DNA of 64,000 bases from Scilla litardierei (taxonomy: Eukaryota; Streptophyta; Magnoliopsida; Asparagales; Asparagaceae), in NCBI GenBank assembly GCA_030789695.1, contig CM061136.1:134056448-134120447 (forward strand). Reading direction: 5' to 3'. The notes beneath the pieces were generated by a model. That model saw nothing but the letters and a program-made list of their open reading frames with translations, had not been told where the DNA came from and did not search any database. The position numbers were made by a program, and so were the translations under genes. This document shows, piece by piece, positions 32,908-43,730 of the stretch; the stretch's first letter is position 1; the number at the start of each line of letters is the position of its first letter.

Positions 32908-33480
32908 TGATAGGGATTCACCTAGGATTTGAGATAGAGTGTTTGGATTTGAGATAGAGTTTATTTCTAGATTTAAGATAGCATTCTTTTTAGATTTTAT
33001 TTCTGTGAGTCTTTTAATTATTTTATTTGAGATATAGTTTGAGTTCCTTAGTTTTTAGTTATTTTGGATCTTTTAGTTATTTTGGATTTTTAGTCTCGTG
33101 TTAGATGTAGTTTTTGAAAATCAAGTTGTAAGCCTATATAAAGGTTACAAACTTATTTTATTTTAATAAAGAGAATAGAATTAGAGAAAATTGGTGTAAA
33201 CATTTTCGTTTGCTAAATTAAATCTTTGCATTTGAGTGCGAGAGTGGGCTTGCTTGCTGGGTGAGAGCTATTAAACATCTCAGCGTGTGAAATGCGTGAG
33301 TTAGTGATCATTAGATCTTGACGAGTCCTGAAAAGTACATAAATACTCAATTTTCTTCTTCCTCAAACCATATCATACATTTTCTCGCTTCTGATGCGTC
33401 AAACTTGGTTGGTACGAGAGTCAAAATCTATTTTCTTTTTTCTTTTCTCAATCATAAAAACCTACTTTCGTCCTGCATCA
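32908..33480 (+). repeat. 5' LTR of the old Ty3/gypsy element
   Basis: 573 bp, TGATAGGG...TGCATCA. TATATAAAGG near 33136 is a TATA-like box. Long stretches align with 48309-48546 and 54554-54860, with many substitutions. Confidence 0.75.
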
Positions 33481-33483
33481 GAT

Positions 33484-33495
33484 TAGTATCAGAGC
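33484..33495 (+). promoter_or_regulatory. Primer-binding site (initiator-Met type)
   Basis: TAGTATCAGAGC lies four bases after the LTR and differs at one base from TGGTATCAGAGC, the complement of the plant initiator Met tRNA 3' end. Confidence 0.75.
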
Positions 33496-33647
33496 TTGAC
33501 TCTAGCTTTTTCTAAATTTCTTTTCTTTTCTCATCTTCTGCTTCATCTGTTATTTTTCTTTTCTTTTCTTCTGCTTCATCTGTTATTTTTCTTTTCTTTT
33601 AGTTAGGTTTTACATAAAAAACCAAAATAAAAAGGGAAAAATGAAAA

Positions 33648-36103
33648 TGTCACGTCCCGCAACCGAGGTCGCAGTAGGTCCTGCGGTTAACTAGCGAAAA
33701 CAATATAGGTTATGAACAGAGATGCAGCAAAATGCTTAAGGAAACTTTCATTGATACATGCGAATTTATAAAGTGGTTTACATCATACTAACCAAAATAC
33801 ATCCGAAAGATATACCATAAATATGCTCACTACCTTAAAGTCAGAAATCTGTGGTCTTCACCGCAAAGTTCGTGTCCTCGAACACTGGGACATCCTCCGT
33901 AACTGTCTCAGCATCTGACGGTGCAACAAAAACGAACAGTTGCCAACGGTCAGTGGTAAATGATAGTAATTCTAGAAATTTTGAATTTAGACATTTATGC
34001 GAGCATAAGTGAAACTAACTAGTAAACAGAAACTGGATATAAGTAAGCAGTATAAGAAATGCTATTTAGCAAATAGGAACTGAAAACAAACATGCAACAT
34101 AATTTATGATAATTGTTATAATAGTTACACCAATCTTAGGTCGTGAATCATATTAGAGGGTACAGTAAGCAACCAGGAGTCTACTTTGTACTACGAGGGT
34201 GCTCACCCAGGCCGAGCCCTTATATAGAAACAAGGAGTGCAACCTATACATTGAATAGGGAGGGCTTGGAGTTATTACATAGAAACACAGATGACTTAAT
34301 TAGAAGCATGGCTCTAGTAGCTCCGCACACTCTCTAATATGCTTTACCCCAAAACCTAGTGAGTATATACCGCTGAGTGTATTCAGAGTGTATATCTTTC
34401 AGTGTCTCGGTGATTTTGTATGGATGTTATTCTAAGTCGTCAGTATTTAGTATCTTCTCGATTAACAATGCATCAGGAAATAAAGTTTCTAGCACAAGTT
34501 CAGGAGTCATCCAATCTAGATAATATGTTTGATATGCTATGCGTTTATAGTCCAATCATATATCATGATTTCAGTGTCAACATACCTAATTTCAAGACTG
34601 CCACTTGTAAGGTGGCATAATCAAGTTCAACATTTTACGTTCATATTTCCGTCATAGCACACCTAACATATTAATAATTGTGATGCCATGGTATAAGATG
34701 TAGCCGGTGATTAAACTAAGCAGGATGGCATGTGACTATTAATATCTCAAATTAAAACATATTAAGCAAGCAGTAAGCAAGTTAACATTCTAATTATGGA
34801 TAACTTGAAGTAACAGGAAGTAACATGCTAGGCATCTAATGAATACTAACATAACCTGAGTAGCATGCAACAAATAGTAAAATGACGTGACCTGGATGGC
34901 AAGCAGCAAACAACATAACAACTAGAAACATCAGGGGATTGTTAATGGGGAAGAGGCACCTGTGGTGATTCCGAGAATTCTCATCATTGATCGTTCTATG
35001 GGTTGTAACCATGTGTTTATGGTTTTTTATATGATCCTTCAGGCAGTAACATATGATCCAACATCCAGCAACTATGTTCCAACAGGCGGTAAACGTATGG
35101 TCCAACGGCCTCAAATGGCCAACCCTCATCTACAATCATCGGGTAACCCAATTTCAACACCATGGGCAAATCCCAATACTCAATCTCATCATCAAAAACA
35201 AGAATACATTTACGGCCAACGGCCAAGGCCAAACCAACCAACCAATAGGGGCGATGGAGTCCAAAAAGTCACGACCACAGCGGGATAGTCATGGAAAAGA
35301 TGAGGGCCGACAGCGAAGGTCATCGTTATGCCCTGGAGATACCCGAGCATTGCTCAGATTCATCATCGCAAGCAAAATTACGAATTTAAAACAAAAAATT
35401 CCAAAATTAAAGCGATTTATTGATCGTTGGAGACATACGCCACCTCACTGTTGAGCGGTTGCAGCTACTAGGGCTATGGAGAAACACTGAACATCAAATC
35501 TGAGCTCGAGCAAGACAGAAAACTAGAAATTTCTTTTGAAAACAATTTTTCGTGTGAAAACCAAAATCCTATGCTTACCTAGGGTTTTTATAAATGGAGA
35601 GGAAGAGCCGTGGAGCCCAGAAAAGGGAATAGAAGAGCCATGGAATCACCACGAAGGTAATAGGCGTCGGAACCATGTGAAATCGTGGCGAAAATACCCG
35701 GATTTAGGGATTCGTGGATCGTGTGATTGTGACAACTGTCTGTGAGCTGGAACGAAGGAGAGGGGGCTTGGGGGTGCTGCAGGACTTCCTTCTTGCCGAA
35801 GGAATGATGATAGAAAGAGTCGGTCGCCGTTGTCGAGAGGGAAATCATGAGAAAGATCGGGAGAGAAATGAGAGAAGAGAGGGGTGAGTTGGTGGCGCCA
35901 CGTGCTGGGCACGTAAGAGAGTAGGTAGGGGAAAAGAGGTGGGCATCGAGTGAGTTGGGCCGAGGAAGAGAAAGAAAGACAAAGAAAAGAACAAGAAATT
36001 GGAAAGAAGGTTGGCTTGGGCTGCATTTGGGCCAGAGAAAAGAGAACAAGAGGAGAAGAAGAAATATATATACATATATGTTGCCAAAATTTGGGCCTTT
36101 ACA
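33648..36103 (-). mobile_element. Solo LTR, Tekay-like
   Basis: A 2456-bp sequence bounded on the plus strand by TGTCACG...CCTTTACA, that is TGTAAAGG...CGTGACA on the minus strand, like the Tekay LTRs here. TGAAAA flanks it on both sides (33642-33647 and 36104-36109). No coding sequence. A TATA-like TTTATAAA near 35588-35595 is in the right orientation. The lack of an interior fits LTR-LTR recombination. Confidence 0.6.
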
Positions 36104-36216
36104 TGAAAAAATCATTAAAACAAGAGAAAATAGAGAAAATAAAGAAAATAAAAAAATAAAAAAGGCAGACAAAATTGAAAAAAGAAAAAAGAATCAAAAA
36201 TGAGCGAGAATAAAAA

Positions 36217-36494
36217 GGGGGTTTTTAAGAGATCGGTCCCCCTTAATTATGGTTATTTCGAAAAGAGACCCTTAAATCATATCATTTGCGATTAGGTCCC
36301 CAATTCATATAAAATACTCGAAAAGAGTCCCTTTTAAAGAAATATATCCACCTGAAATATGGGGACCTATTTCTTAAAAAAGAGACTCTTTTCAAGTGAG
36401 TTATATGAATGTGGAGATCTATTTGCAAATACTATGATTTAGGTGACTCTTTTCGAATTAGACATAATTTGGGAGACCGATTTCTATAAAACTC
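36217..36494. mobile_element. Foldback element with arms of about 125 bp
   Basis: The left arm (GAGATCGGTCCCCCTTAATTATG..., CGAAAAGAG, TTCATATAA) pairs with the right arm read in reverse, across a centre near 36355. Pairing is imperfect but extends over nearly the whole length. No coding capacity. A clear target duplication was not found. Confidence 0.65.
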
Positions 36495-36779
36495 AAAGGA
36501 AAAATTAAAAATAAAAGCAAAACAATTCAGTCTTTTAAGAATTTTTTTGCTATAGTGATGTGTGTGATTTTACATGATTGGGATTTTTCATATGCTAAGT
36601 AATTTCCAAAAATTTTAGAGATTCTAAGGATTTCTTGGTAATTTTGTGCATAGTTAGCTATTTTTGAAGATTTTAAAACCATTTCCAGTCAGAAGATTTC
36701 AGATCCATTCGAAACATTTGCAAGTCAGTTTGAGTTAACTATATATTTTTAAAGGAATGCGAATCTATGCATATGAAAG

Positions 36780-37084
36780 TACTGCTGATGTTGATAAAGA
36801 CTTGTGTGAATCTAATGTTGATATCAATTTTATTATGTGTTTGCCTACAACACCTAAATGTAAGAAAGATTAGTGCATGACTATCATTTTTCATACATAT
36901 ACCAAGATAAGTGATAACTTGTGCAAATTGATAATTGATGAAGGTAGCTGTGATCTTATATCATCAAATTAGACTTAGAATGAATGTGTTTAGCAGTTGA
37001 ACCTCAGCAATAGTTATATAACGTCACATAGATTGACAAGACCGCTCATTCAGTTACCGAACGATGTTTAGGCATATCCAGCTT
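36780..37084 (+). pseudogene. Ty3/gypsy protease remnant (left part)
   Basis: A degraded frame contains KISDNLCKLIIDEGSCDLISS at about 36904-36972. This matches the protease active-site region of Ty3/gypsy polyproteins, where D-(S/G)-G or similar is followed by a Cys. Stops on both sides show it is dead. It is cut at 37084 by the Tekay element, and the matching downstream part resumes at 46558. Confidence 0.6.
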
Positions 37085-39862
37085 TGTCACGCCACATCTC
37101 CCAAAATACGGAAGAGATGGGTGACGGATCGCGATACGGGGTACCAAGCGTGAATGTGCTATCAGGAAAAATACGCAGGCCACTGTAACAGCTAGAACAA
37201 CACTGACTAAGAGAACAATGTACTGCAGAGAAGTACAAAAAATGTAAATGCTCCAACACAACAGAATAAGTACAACTAAGCGGCGGCAGATAGACAGTGG
37301 AAGCGTCTAGAGTCACCTACATAAGTATTTACTAATCTCATCATCACATCATCATCACAGAAACTGTACAACCCGGACAGAACAACAGCAATCATCCAGG
37401 GGTACAGAACTGAGGGGGAACAAAAAGTAACTACAGCTCCTCTCACTCACCCTCGTGACCCAAAAACCCACAACAATCACTTACAGCCTAGCTACCCTGT
37501 GATCCAGACTGGAAAGTGCCGCCCTCTTGGCGTCTCTGCTGAGGATAAGGACTCGCCGTGTCTGGACATGTACCTGTGGAGAAAGGGGGGACACGTCTCA
37601 TCGTGCCCAGTAGGAAACTCGACTACACCAAGGCTCTATCTAAGGGTTTGTAGTGTCAACACCACAGTCAGTAAACACGACAAGGAACCAAAGCCTTGAA
37701 GTGACAATTATTTAAATTTATTTATTAAGTATTTATTGTTAGAAACCTAGGCACTGAGTGTGGCATAAGGGATTGAAACCTCACCCAGTAAGGCGGGTGG
37801 TAACAACTAGGACTCCCCGCCGCGCTAGCCCGTCAGGAGCCTATGGTAACACCTCCGCCCACTCCCCGCCCCGGTAGCCCGACAGGAGTGCGAGTGTACC
37901 CAACACAAACCAACACAGACCAATACAAACCAACTCAGTCAGTCCCGTCCTTTATGCCAATCCAATGCTTTGGTTTTCCCTCCCACTAGAGTGATCACCC
38001 ATCTCAAAAGTGGAAGGAGACACCTGAGATTTAATTTAAATCATTTTCGATTTTACAAGAAAAATTAGTGGCATGCGGAGCATAACCAACGCATATGCGA
38101 AAACACTCACTTTCACATTCCTTTTTCCCTGCACTATTTGAAACATAAACCAAATCTCACGCTTCCAACATCTTTAGCCAAGTGTTCATTCTTTATGCGT
38201 AGTTCTTCCGCATGCCACCTCCTTTAATACAACCATCACCATTTTTCCAAATCACCATATTAAAAGGATTTAAATAGCCATATGCAGGTTAGGGACCCAA
38301 ACATCCGCAGTTTGCTTAAACATGCAAGTAAAGGGACTAATATCCATGAATGGCTTGAACATGCAAGTGAAAGAGACTAAATATCCACAAATTATTCAAC
38401 ATGCAAACATAAGAACCAACACCCACATATTAAGAAATGTAGGCACGTAATGTGATTGAACCACTTCCGTTTAGCATTACCATCACCATACTTCTTAAAG
38501 GAAAAGAAAAATGCAACCCAATTAATCAAGTTAATTAATCAAGGGACTAACCAAAGCATTTCAGAGAGGGGTTTCCTAAAGCTAGCTAAGTATTTGTTGT
38601 GCCATGCTAAACTTCAAGGGGAATGAGATGCAAGGTCTAACTCTTATAGCCAAAAGAGGGGTTGTAAAGAAGGAGAAGTTTTAATAATAAACCCTCTTGT
38701 AGAAATGGTCTTTTTCAGGAAAAATTCAAAGTAGACATTTATAAAATTTGGGATTTTAGAAGAGGAAAACTTAATGATTATTTGTAGGACTTCACACTTT
38801 AGTTTTTTATATAATGTTCTTCTAAGAAAATTTTATTTTCAAAAGAAAAAAGAGTAGTGGGTAGTTAAAGATTCAATTTTTGAAGAGAGAAACATGATGA
38901 TTCTTTGTACAAATGCATGGTTAAAGTCATTACAAGGGTTCCTTAAAGAAAAACATACCCCTTCTCAAAAACAATTCAACTTGGACAAAACCCTCTAACT
39001 AATTTTGAGGAAAAATTACATTTTTAATGAAAGGATATGAAGGAAAGGTGTTGGATTACATGATTGAGGTTCTTTATAAAAGCTCCTTGGGTAAAAATCT
39101 AATCTTTTTGAGAAAGTCATCAACTTCCTTAAAGCTTTTCAAGAAAAATCATCCAAGTTTTACATCATTCCTATGACAAGGAGAATTTTACTACACAAGT
39201 ATTTCTTTTATCAAAACTATGGATAATACTAATGAAATGCAACTACTATTATAACATGGAAACACCTTAAATAAATCCAAGATGGGTTAAGAATCCTATC
39301 TAGAACCTTAGTATGATGATTAGAGATTCCTTCTTAAGTCTTGAGCCTTAATCCCTTTCCTCCTCCTTCCCCCTTTTCTTCCCTTTTCTCTTATTCTTTT
39401 TTTCCCTTTTCTCTTTCCCCTTTCCTTCCTTTTTTACCTTTGCCTTTGCTTCTTGCTGGTTCGGCCCTCTCGGAGGTAAGGAAAAAACAAAAATGAAATT
39501 GGTTTTGGGAATGAAAAGAATAAAGAATGAGGTAGAAGAATGAAGAAGGGGGTTAGAAGCTTCATGTAATGATTTACCCCTAATTTACAAGATTGCCATT
39601 TCTTTTTTCACTTTTTAAATAAAATTTCTCTCACTTTATTTTATAAATGCATTTTAAGAAGTTATTATAATTACTACCCATGCCATTTAGGAAGACTTTG
39701 CTCCAAAACCCCCTTTTAATGAAAAATTGCAAATATGACCTCTTTTGGGTACAAATGTAAAAATTGTTGGACATGAATGCGAACATTACCAAAACTTGGG
39801 CTAATGCATGAATTACTACTAAATATAAAAAGACATTGGTATAAGCACTTGTAGGTGTTACA
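37085..39862 (-). repeat. 3' LTR of degenerate Tekay element (2778 bp)
   Basis: On the minus strand it starts TGTAACACCTACAAG and ends GGCGTGACA. A direct copy of 43731-46552 with many substitutions and indels. Relative to the other LTR it lacks about 65 bp near 39148 and keeps extra sequence near 38455-38485. Confidence 0.9.
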
Positions 39863-39880
39863 TCCTACCATCCTTAAAAC
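39863..39880 (-). other. Polypurine tract of degenerate Tekay element
   Basis: On the minus strand TTAAGGATGGTAGGA abuts the 3' LTR. It is homologous to AAGGAGGGTAGGA of the intact Tekay element and is preceded by a similar GAATTCCGGGGGCGAAA block. Confidence 0.75.
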
Positions 39881-40196
39881 AAATTTCGCCCCCGGAATTC
39901 AAAAGAAAAGAGAGACGTATCTACACATAAGTGCATACGAGCAGCTGGGAATTTCAAAGGTACAAGGGCCTTCACACAAACAGATGATGATATTTCTCCC
40001 GCATCTCATCCTCTCGCTCCTAAGTCGATTTTCCGGAAGACTCTTGTTGCCACATGACCCGCACCAAATTGATGGCCTTTTTCCTTAGCATTTTCTGTCT
40101 TCTGTCTTCGATCGAGAATGGCCACCGGCCACTGCTCATAAGTCAGATCTGGACAAACTTCTATTTCCGAATAGTCCACGACATGATTGTGATACT

Positions 40197-40406
40197 CTAT
40201 ATATCCTTTGAGCTATGACACATGGAACACATTGTGTATACTCTCAAGATGCGGTGGCAGCACCGATCGATATGCACACCAATCCGAGCTGAAACTTCAA
40301 AAGGGCCAATGTATCTCGGGCTCAACTTCCCATATTTGCCAAATCGGATAGTTCCACGGATTGGTGAGATCTTCAGAAACACATAGTCACCTGGCTGGAA
40401 CTCCAA
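40197..40406 (-). pseudogene. Tekay integrase C-terminal fragment
   Basis: MEFQPGDYVFLKISPIRG and SPRYIGPFEVSARIG match the GPF/Y region of the intact copy at about 21767-21890. A frameshift then garbles the rest. The chromodomain region (about 40000-40190) is recognisable only in short pieces. Confidence 0.75.
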
Positions 40407-40547
40407 GGGACTCCACTTTGTATCAGCCCAGTGCTTATTATAGCGGTCTTATGCAATGCGAAGATTCTCTCTGACAGTTTGTACTACATCAGTCGTAGCA
40501 GCTACTAATTCAGGTCCCAAAAATTCACTGTCTCCAACATCGTCCCA

Positions 40548-41018
40548 TCACAAGGGAGATCGACAGTTCCTTCCATATAGAGCTGCGAATGGAGCCATGC
40601 CAATGCTTGCTTGATAACTGTTATTATATGCAAATTCTACTAGATGCAGTTGGTCTTTCAAAGATCCTTTAAAATCCAACATACAGGCTCTCAACATATC
40701 TTCCAAGATCTGGATAGTGCGCTTCGACTGTCCATCTGTCTGGGGATTATACACAGTACTGAAATTCAGATGGGTCCCCAAACTAGCTTGTAGGCTTCTC
40801 CAGAAATGAGACGTGAATCTGGTGTCCCGATCTGATACAATACTTGCAGGAACCCAGTGTAGTCTAACAATCTCTTCCATATATTTTCTGGCCAAAACCT
40901 CTGTGGACTGTCCAACACGAAATGGAATAAAATGAGCTGATTTTGTCAATCGATCAATGACTACCCAAATCGCATCATTTCCGTTTGGGGTCCGTGGTCG
41001 GTCAGTCACAAAATCCAT
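40548..41018 (-). pseudogene. Tekay integrase core fragment
   Basis: [21 protein letters not shown] and NPQTDGQSKRTIQI align with the intact integrase. The catalytic Glu of the intact copy (QSER) is replaced by Lys here (QSKR), and a His replaces Gly in the preceding helix (LHWVP). With flanking stops this fragment cannot be an active integrase. Confidence 0.85.
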
Positions 41019-41152
41019 TGTTACATGCTGCCACTTCCATTTTGGTATGAGAGATGTTGCAATAAACCTGCCGTTCTTTGGTGTTCAGCCTTCACCTGCT
41101 GGCAGACCAAACATAAGGTCATGCTCTTCACAACACTCCTTTTCATCCCATG

Positions 41153-41512
41153 TCACCAGTAATACTGCCGCATGTCTCTGTACATCTTCATTCCTCCAGG
41201 GTGGATAGAATAAGGGGAACTGTGTGCCTCTTGCAGCAATTCTTCTCGGATGTCGCCACTCGGCACACAAACCCGGTTTCCAAATCTCAGAGATTCATCC
41301 TCATGAACCCGAAAGTCAGTTCGAAGTCCTGTCTCCACTTGTTCTCGGATCCGTTTCAGCTTCACATCCTCAGATTGTGCCGCCTTGATTCGATCCACCA
41401 GGTCTAATCGAATCTGCAGGCCCAACTTATCTGCCTTCTCTCCTGTGAGTATCACCTCGATCTCCATCTGCCGTAGAGCCCAACGAAGTTGTGGTTGAAT
41501 GGTTAATCTCAT
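41153..41512 (-). pseudogene. Tekay RNase H-integrase linker and zinc-finger part
   Basis: QPQLRWALRQMEIEVIL to [23 protein letters not shown] corresponds to the segment between RNase H and integrase and the His half of the HHCC finger. Frameshifts separate it from the core fragment at 40548-41018 and the RNase H fragment upstream. Confidence 0.8.
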
Positions 41513-41679
41513 TACTTTTGGAAGTCAACTAAGAGCGTCAGGTACTACATTAACTTTTCTGGGATGATATTGTAGGTCTATATCATACTTCGCCATCAAC
41601 TCAAGCCACCGGCGCTGCCTCATGTTGAGTTCCTTCTGGGTGAAGACATATTTCAAACTCTTATGATCGGTGTAGATCT

Positions 41680-42494
41680 TCATATGTTTGCGCAACAAGA
41701 AATGTCTCTACAGCTTCGAGCGAATATCACTGCAGCCAGCTTTAAGTCATGAGTGGGATAATTCTGCTCATGCACTTTCAACAATCTAGAAGCATAAGCT
41801 ATAACTCGTCCATGTTGGTGAAGTACACAGCCAAGCCCTCTCCCTGATGCATCACATAAAATCTCAAATCCACCTGATCGGTCTGGAATTGTCAAGGCAG
41901 AAGCAGTAGTCAGCCGATGCTTTAATTCATCAAATGCGCGTTGACAGTCCTCCGTCCAAATATAGGGGATATCCTTCTTAGTCAAGTGTGTCAGAGGTGA
42001 TGCAATCTTGGAGAAGCCCTTAAGAACTTCCGATAGTAGCCAGTCAATCCTAAGAAACTCCTGATCTCCGTGGTGGTCCGAGGAATGTGCCACTTCTCTA
42101 CCGCAACAACCTTCTCAACTGACACTCCCTCTCCGAAAATAATGTGACCAAGAAACGCAACCTTAGTTAACCAAAATTGGCACTTGCTGAACTTGGCATA
42201 TAACCGATGCTGTCTGAGAGTCGTCAACACAATCCGTAAATGCTCAGCATACTCGTCCTCATCATTCGAGTACACCGGAATATCATCGATGAAGACCACC
42301 ATAAACTTATCCAGATAGTCAAAGAAAACTTGATTCATCAATTTCATAAAGGTCGCTGTGGCATTAGTCACTCCGAATGGCATCACCAAGAATTCATAGT
42401 GCCCATACCGAGTTCGGAATGCAGTCTTCGGAACATCTGATCCCCGAACCTTCACCTGATGATACCTGCTCTGTAAATCCAGTTTCAAATACAC
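41680..42494 (-). pseudogene. Tekay RT-RNase H fragment with frameshift
   Basis: RT continues after an in-frame TGA (42495-42497): [29 protein letters not shown], the catalytic FIDD box, [15 protein letters not shown] and [13 protein letters not shown]. Near 42000-42090 the frame shifts and RNase H continues ([34 protein letters not shown]) until 41680. Compared with the intact copy, the sequence is collinear but broken. Confidence 0.85.
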
Positions 42495-43282
42495 TCAAGA
42501 TCCACCAAGCTGATCAAAAATGTCATCAATCTGAGGGAGTGTGTACCTATCCTTCACTATCACTTTATTCAAATTTCTATAGTCAACGCACATCCTCCGG
42601 GTTCCATCCTTCTTGTTCACCAACAGCACAGGCGTTCCCCAAGGAGACACACTCGGACGTATTAGCCATTTATCAGATAGATCAGTTAACTGATTGCAAA
42701 GCTCGGCCAATTTAGGTGGGGCCATACGATAAGGAGCTTTCGCAATCGGTTGAGTTCCCGGTATTAGGTTAATAGTGAACTCTAGAGACCTATCAGGGAG
42801 AAGTCCGAAGATATCATCTGGGAATACATCTGGGAATTCCTGAACAACCCTTTGCAAAGTCAGCTCCGCTTCCATCGTCATCTCCAGAGATGATGCCTTA
42901 AACTTCAAAGGTTCAAGTGTCTTGTTACCACTACGAAACTCGAACTCCGGGTGGTCAGGGATCTGGAAAACTACCCTCCTCAGTCTACAGTCTATAGTAG
43001 CATAAAACATCCCTAACCAATCCATTCCGAACACGGCCTCATAATCAGGTAATTCAATGACCAAGAAATCTGCATACAACTCCCGTCCTCCTATCTCAAT
43101 CGGACAATTACGTAACCCAGAAGCACCACATATAATCCCATTTTCCGTGTGAACATTCCAACTATCAACAAACGAGTCAACTACTATAGAGTGCTTGGTC
43201 ACGAATCGTTTAGACAGGAAGCCGTGGGACGCTCCGGAATTAAATAAGGACAAGGCGGGATGTGAAGCTACTTTAACAATAC
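42495..43282 (-). pseudogene. Tekay protease-RT N-terminal fragment
   Basis: Starts after a candidate intron (43283-43372). Protease motif FNSGASHGF has Asn where the intact copy has the catalytic Asp (FDSGASHCF). The RT N-terminal region follows ([26 protein letters not shown]) and ends at an in-frame TGA (42495-42497). Both the lost protease Asp and the stop mark it as inactive. Confidence 0.85.
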
Positions 43283-43372
43283 CTATAGCAGTAAGGCACA
43301 AAGAAATATCTAACTATCTAACAAACAACTGGAAAGGAACTATGTAGTCTAAAGCAAGAGTCAAAATCATAC
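43283..43372 (-). other. Candidate 90-nt GT-AG intron at gag/protease junction
   Basis: On the minus strand donor TCTG/GTATGATT follows codons for QVISG, and acceptor GCTATAG precedes GTATTGTTAAAG. Removal joins gag to protease within the same Gly codon as in the intact Tekay copy (18800-18872). The length is 90 rather than 73, and here the two exons are in one frame but separated by stops. Confidence 0.6.
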
Positions 43373-43610
43373 CAGATATCACCTGGCCTGAACGCTCGGC
43401 CTCAACTGCAGTCATCAGGAACTGTTGCTGTCTTTGGAGAGCAGGAGCCGTCCTCTGGAAGCCCCGCTGCAGAGGACGCAAAGGAGGTCCCCTCGGAGCA
43501 GTAGGTCTCGGCCCCGGTGGTGCTGTAAGGGCCAGTCTCTGCGGTGCTAGCGGGAGAGTCCTCTGCTGAGGCGGTCTGGCGGCCGCTGGTGGTACAGGGC
43601 CAACCTCCAT
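43373..43610 (-). pseudogene. C-terminal remnant of Tekay gag
   Basis: MEVGPVPPAAARPPQQ with a Pro/Arg/Gln-rich tail and FLMTAVEAERSGQVISG aligns with the end of the intact Gag (YTMTVEEAEATGEVITG). The capsid and zinc-knuckle coding region is missing: only about 120 bp separates this piece from the 5' LTR. Confidence 0.8.
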
Positions 43611-43705
43611 CCTACGAAGAGAAAACAGAACAGATTAAATTAGTACAACAACTGAAGTATTGGAGCATAGCCCATGTCGTTATTATGCATATCGCAGTGC
43701 GTGCT

Positions 43706-43723
43706 GACCTGCATAGGCCACCA
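43706..43723 (-). promoter_or_regulatory. Candidate primer-binding site of degenerate Tekay element
   Basis: TGGTGGCCTATGCAGGTC on the minus strand, seven bases after the 5' LTR. It matches the sites at 1606 and 17493 except for one base. Confidence 0.6.
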
Positions 43724-43730
43724 CAAAACC

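Noticed and set aside
35588..36172. Minus-strand Leu/Phe/Ser-rich frame of 194 codons
   Set aside because: Lies in the U3-like part of the solo LTR. The hydrophobic look comes from purine-rich sequence read in reverse, with no family resemblance.
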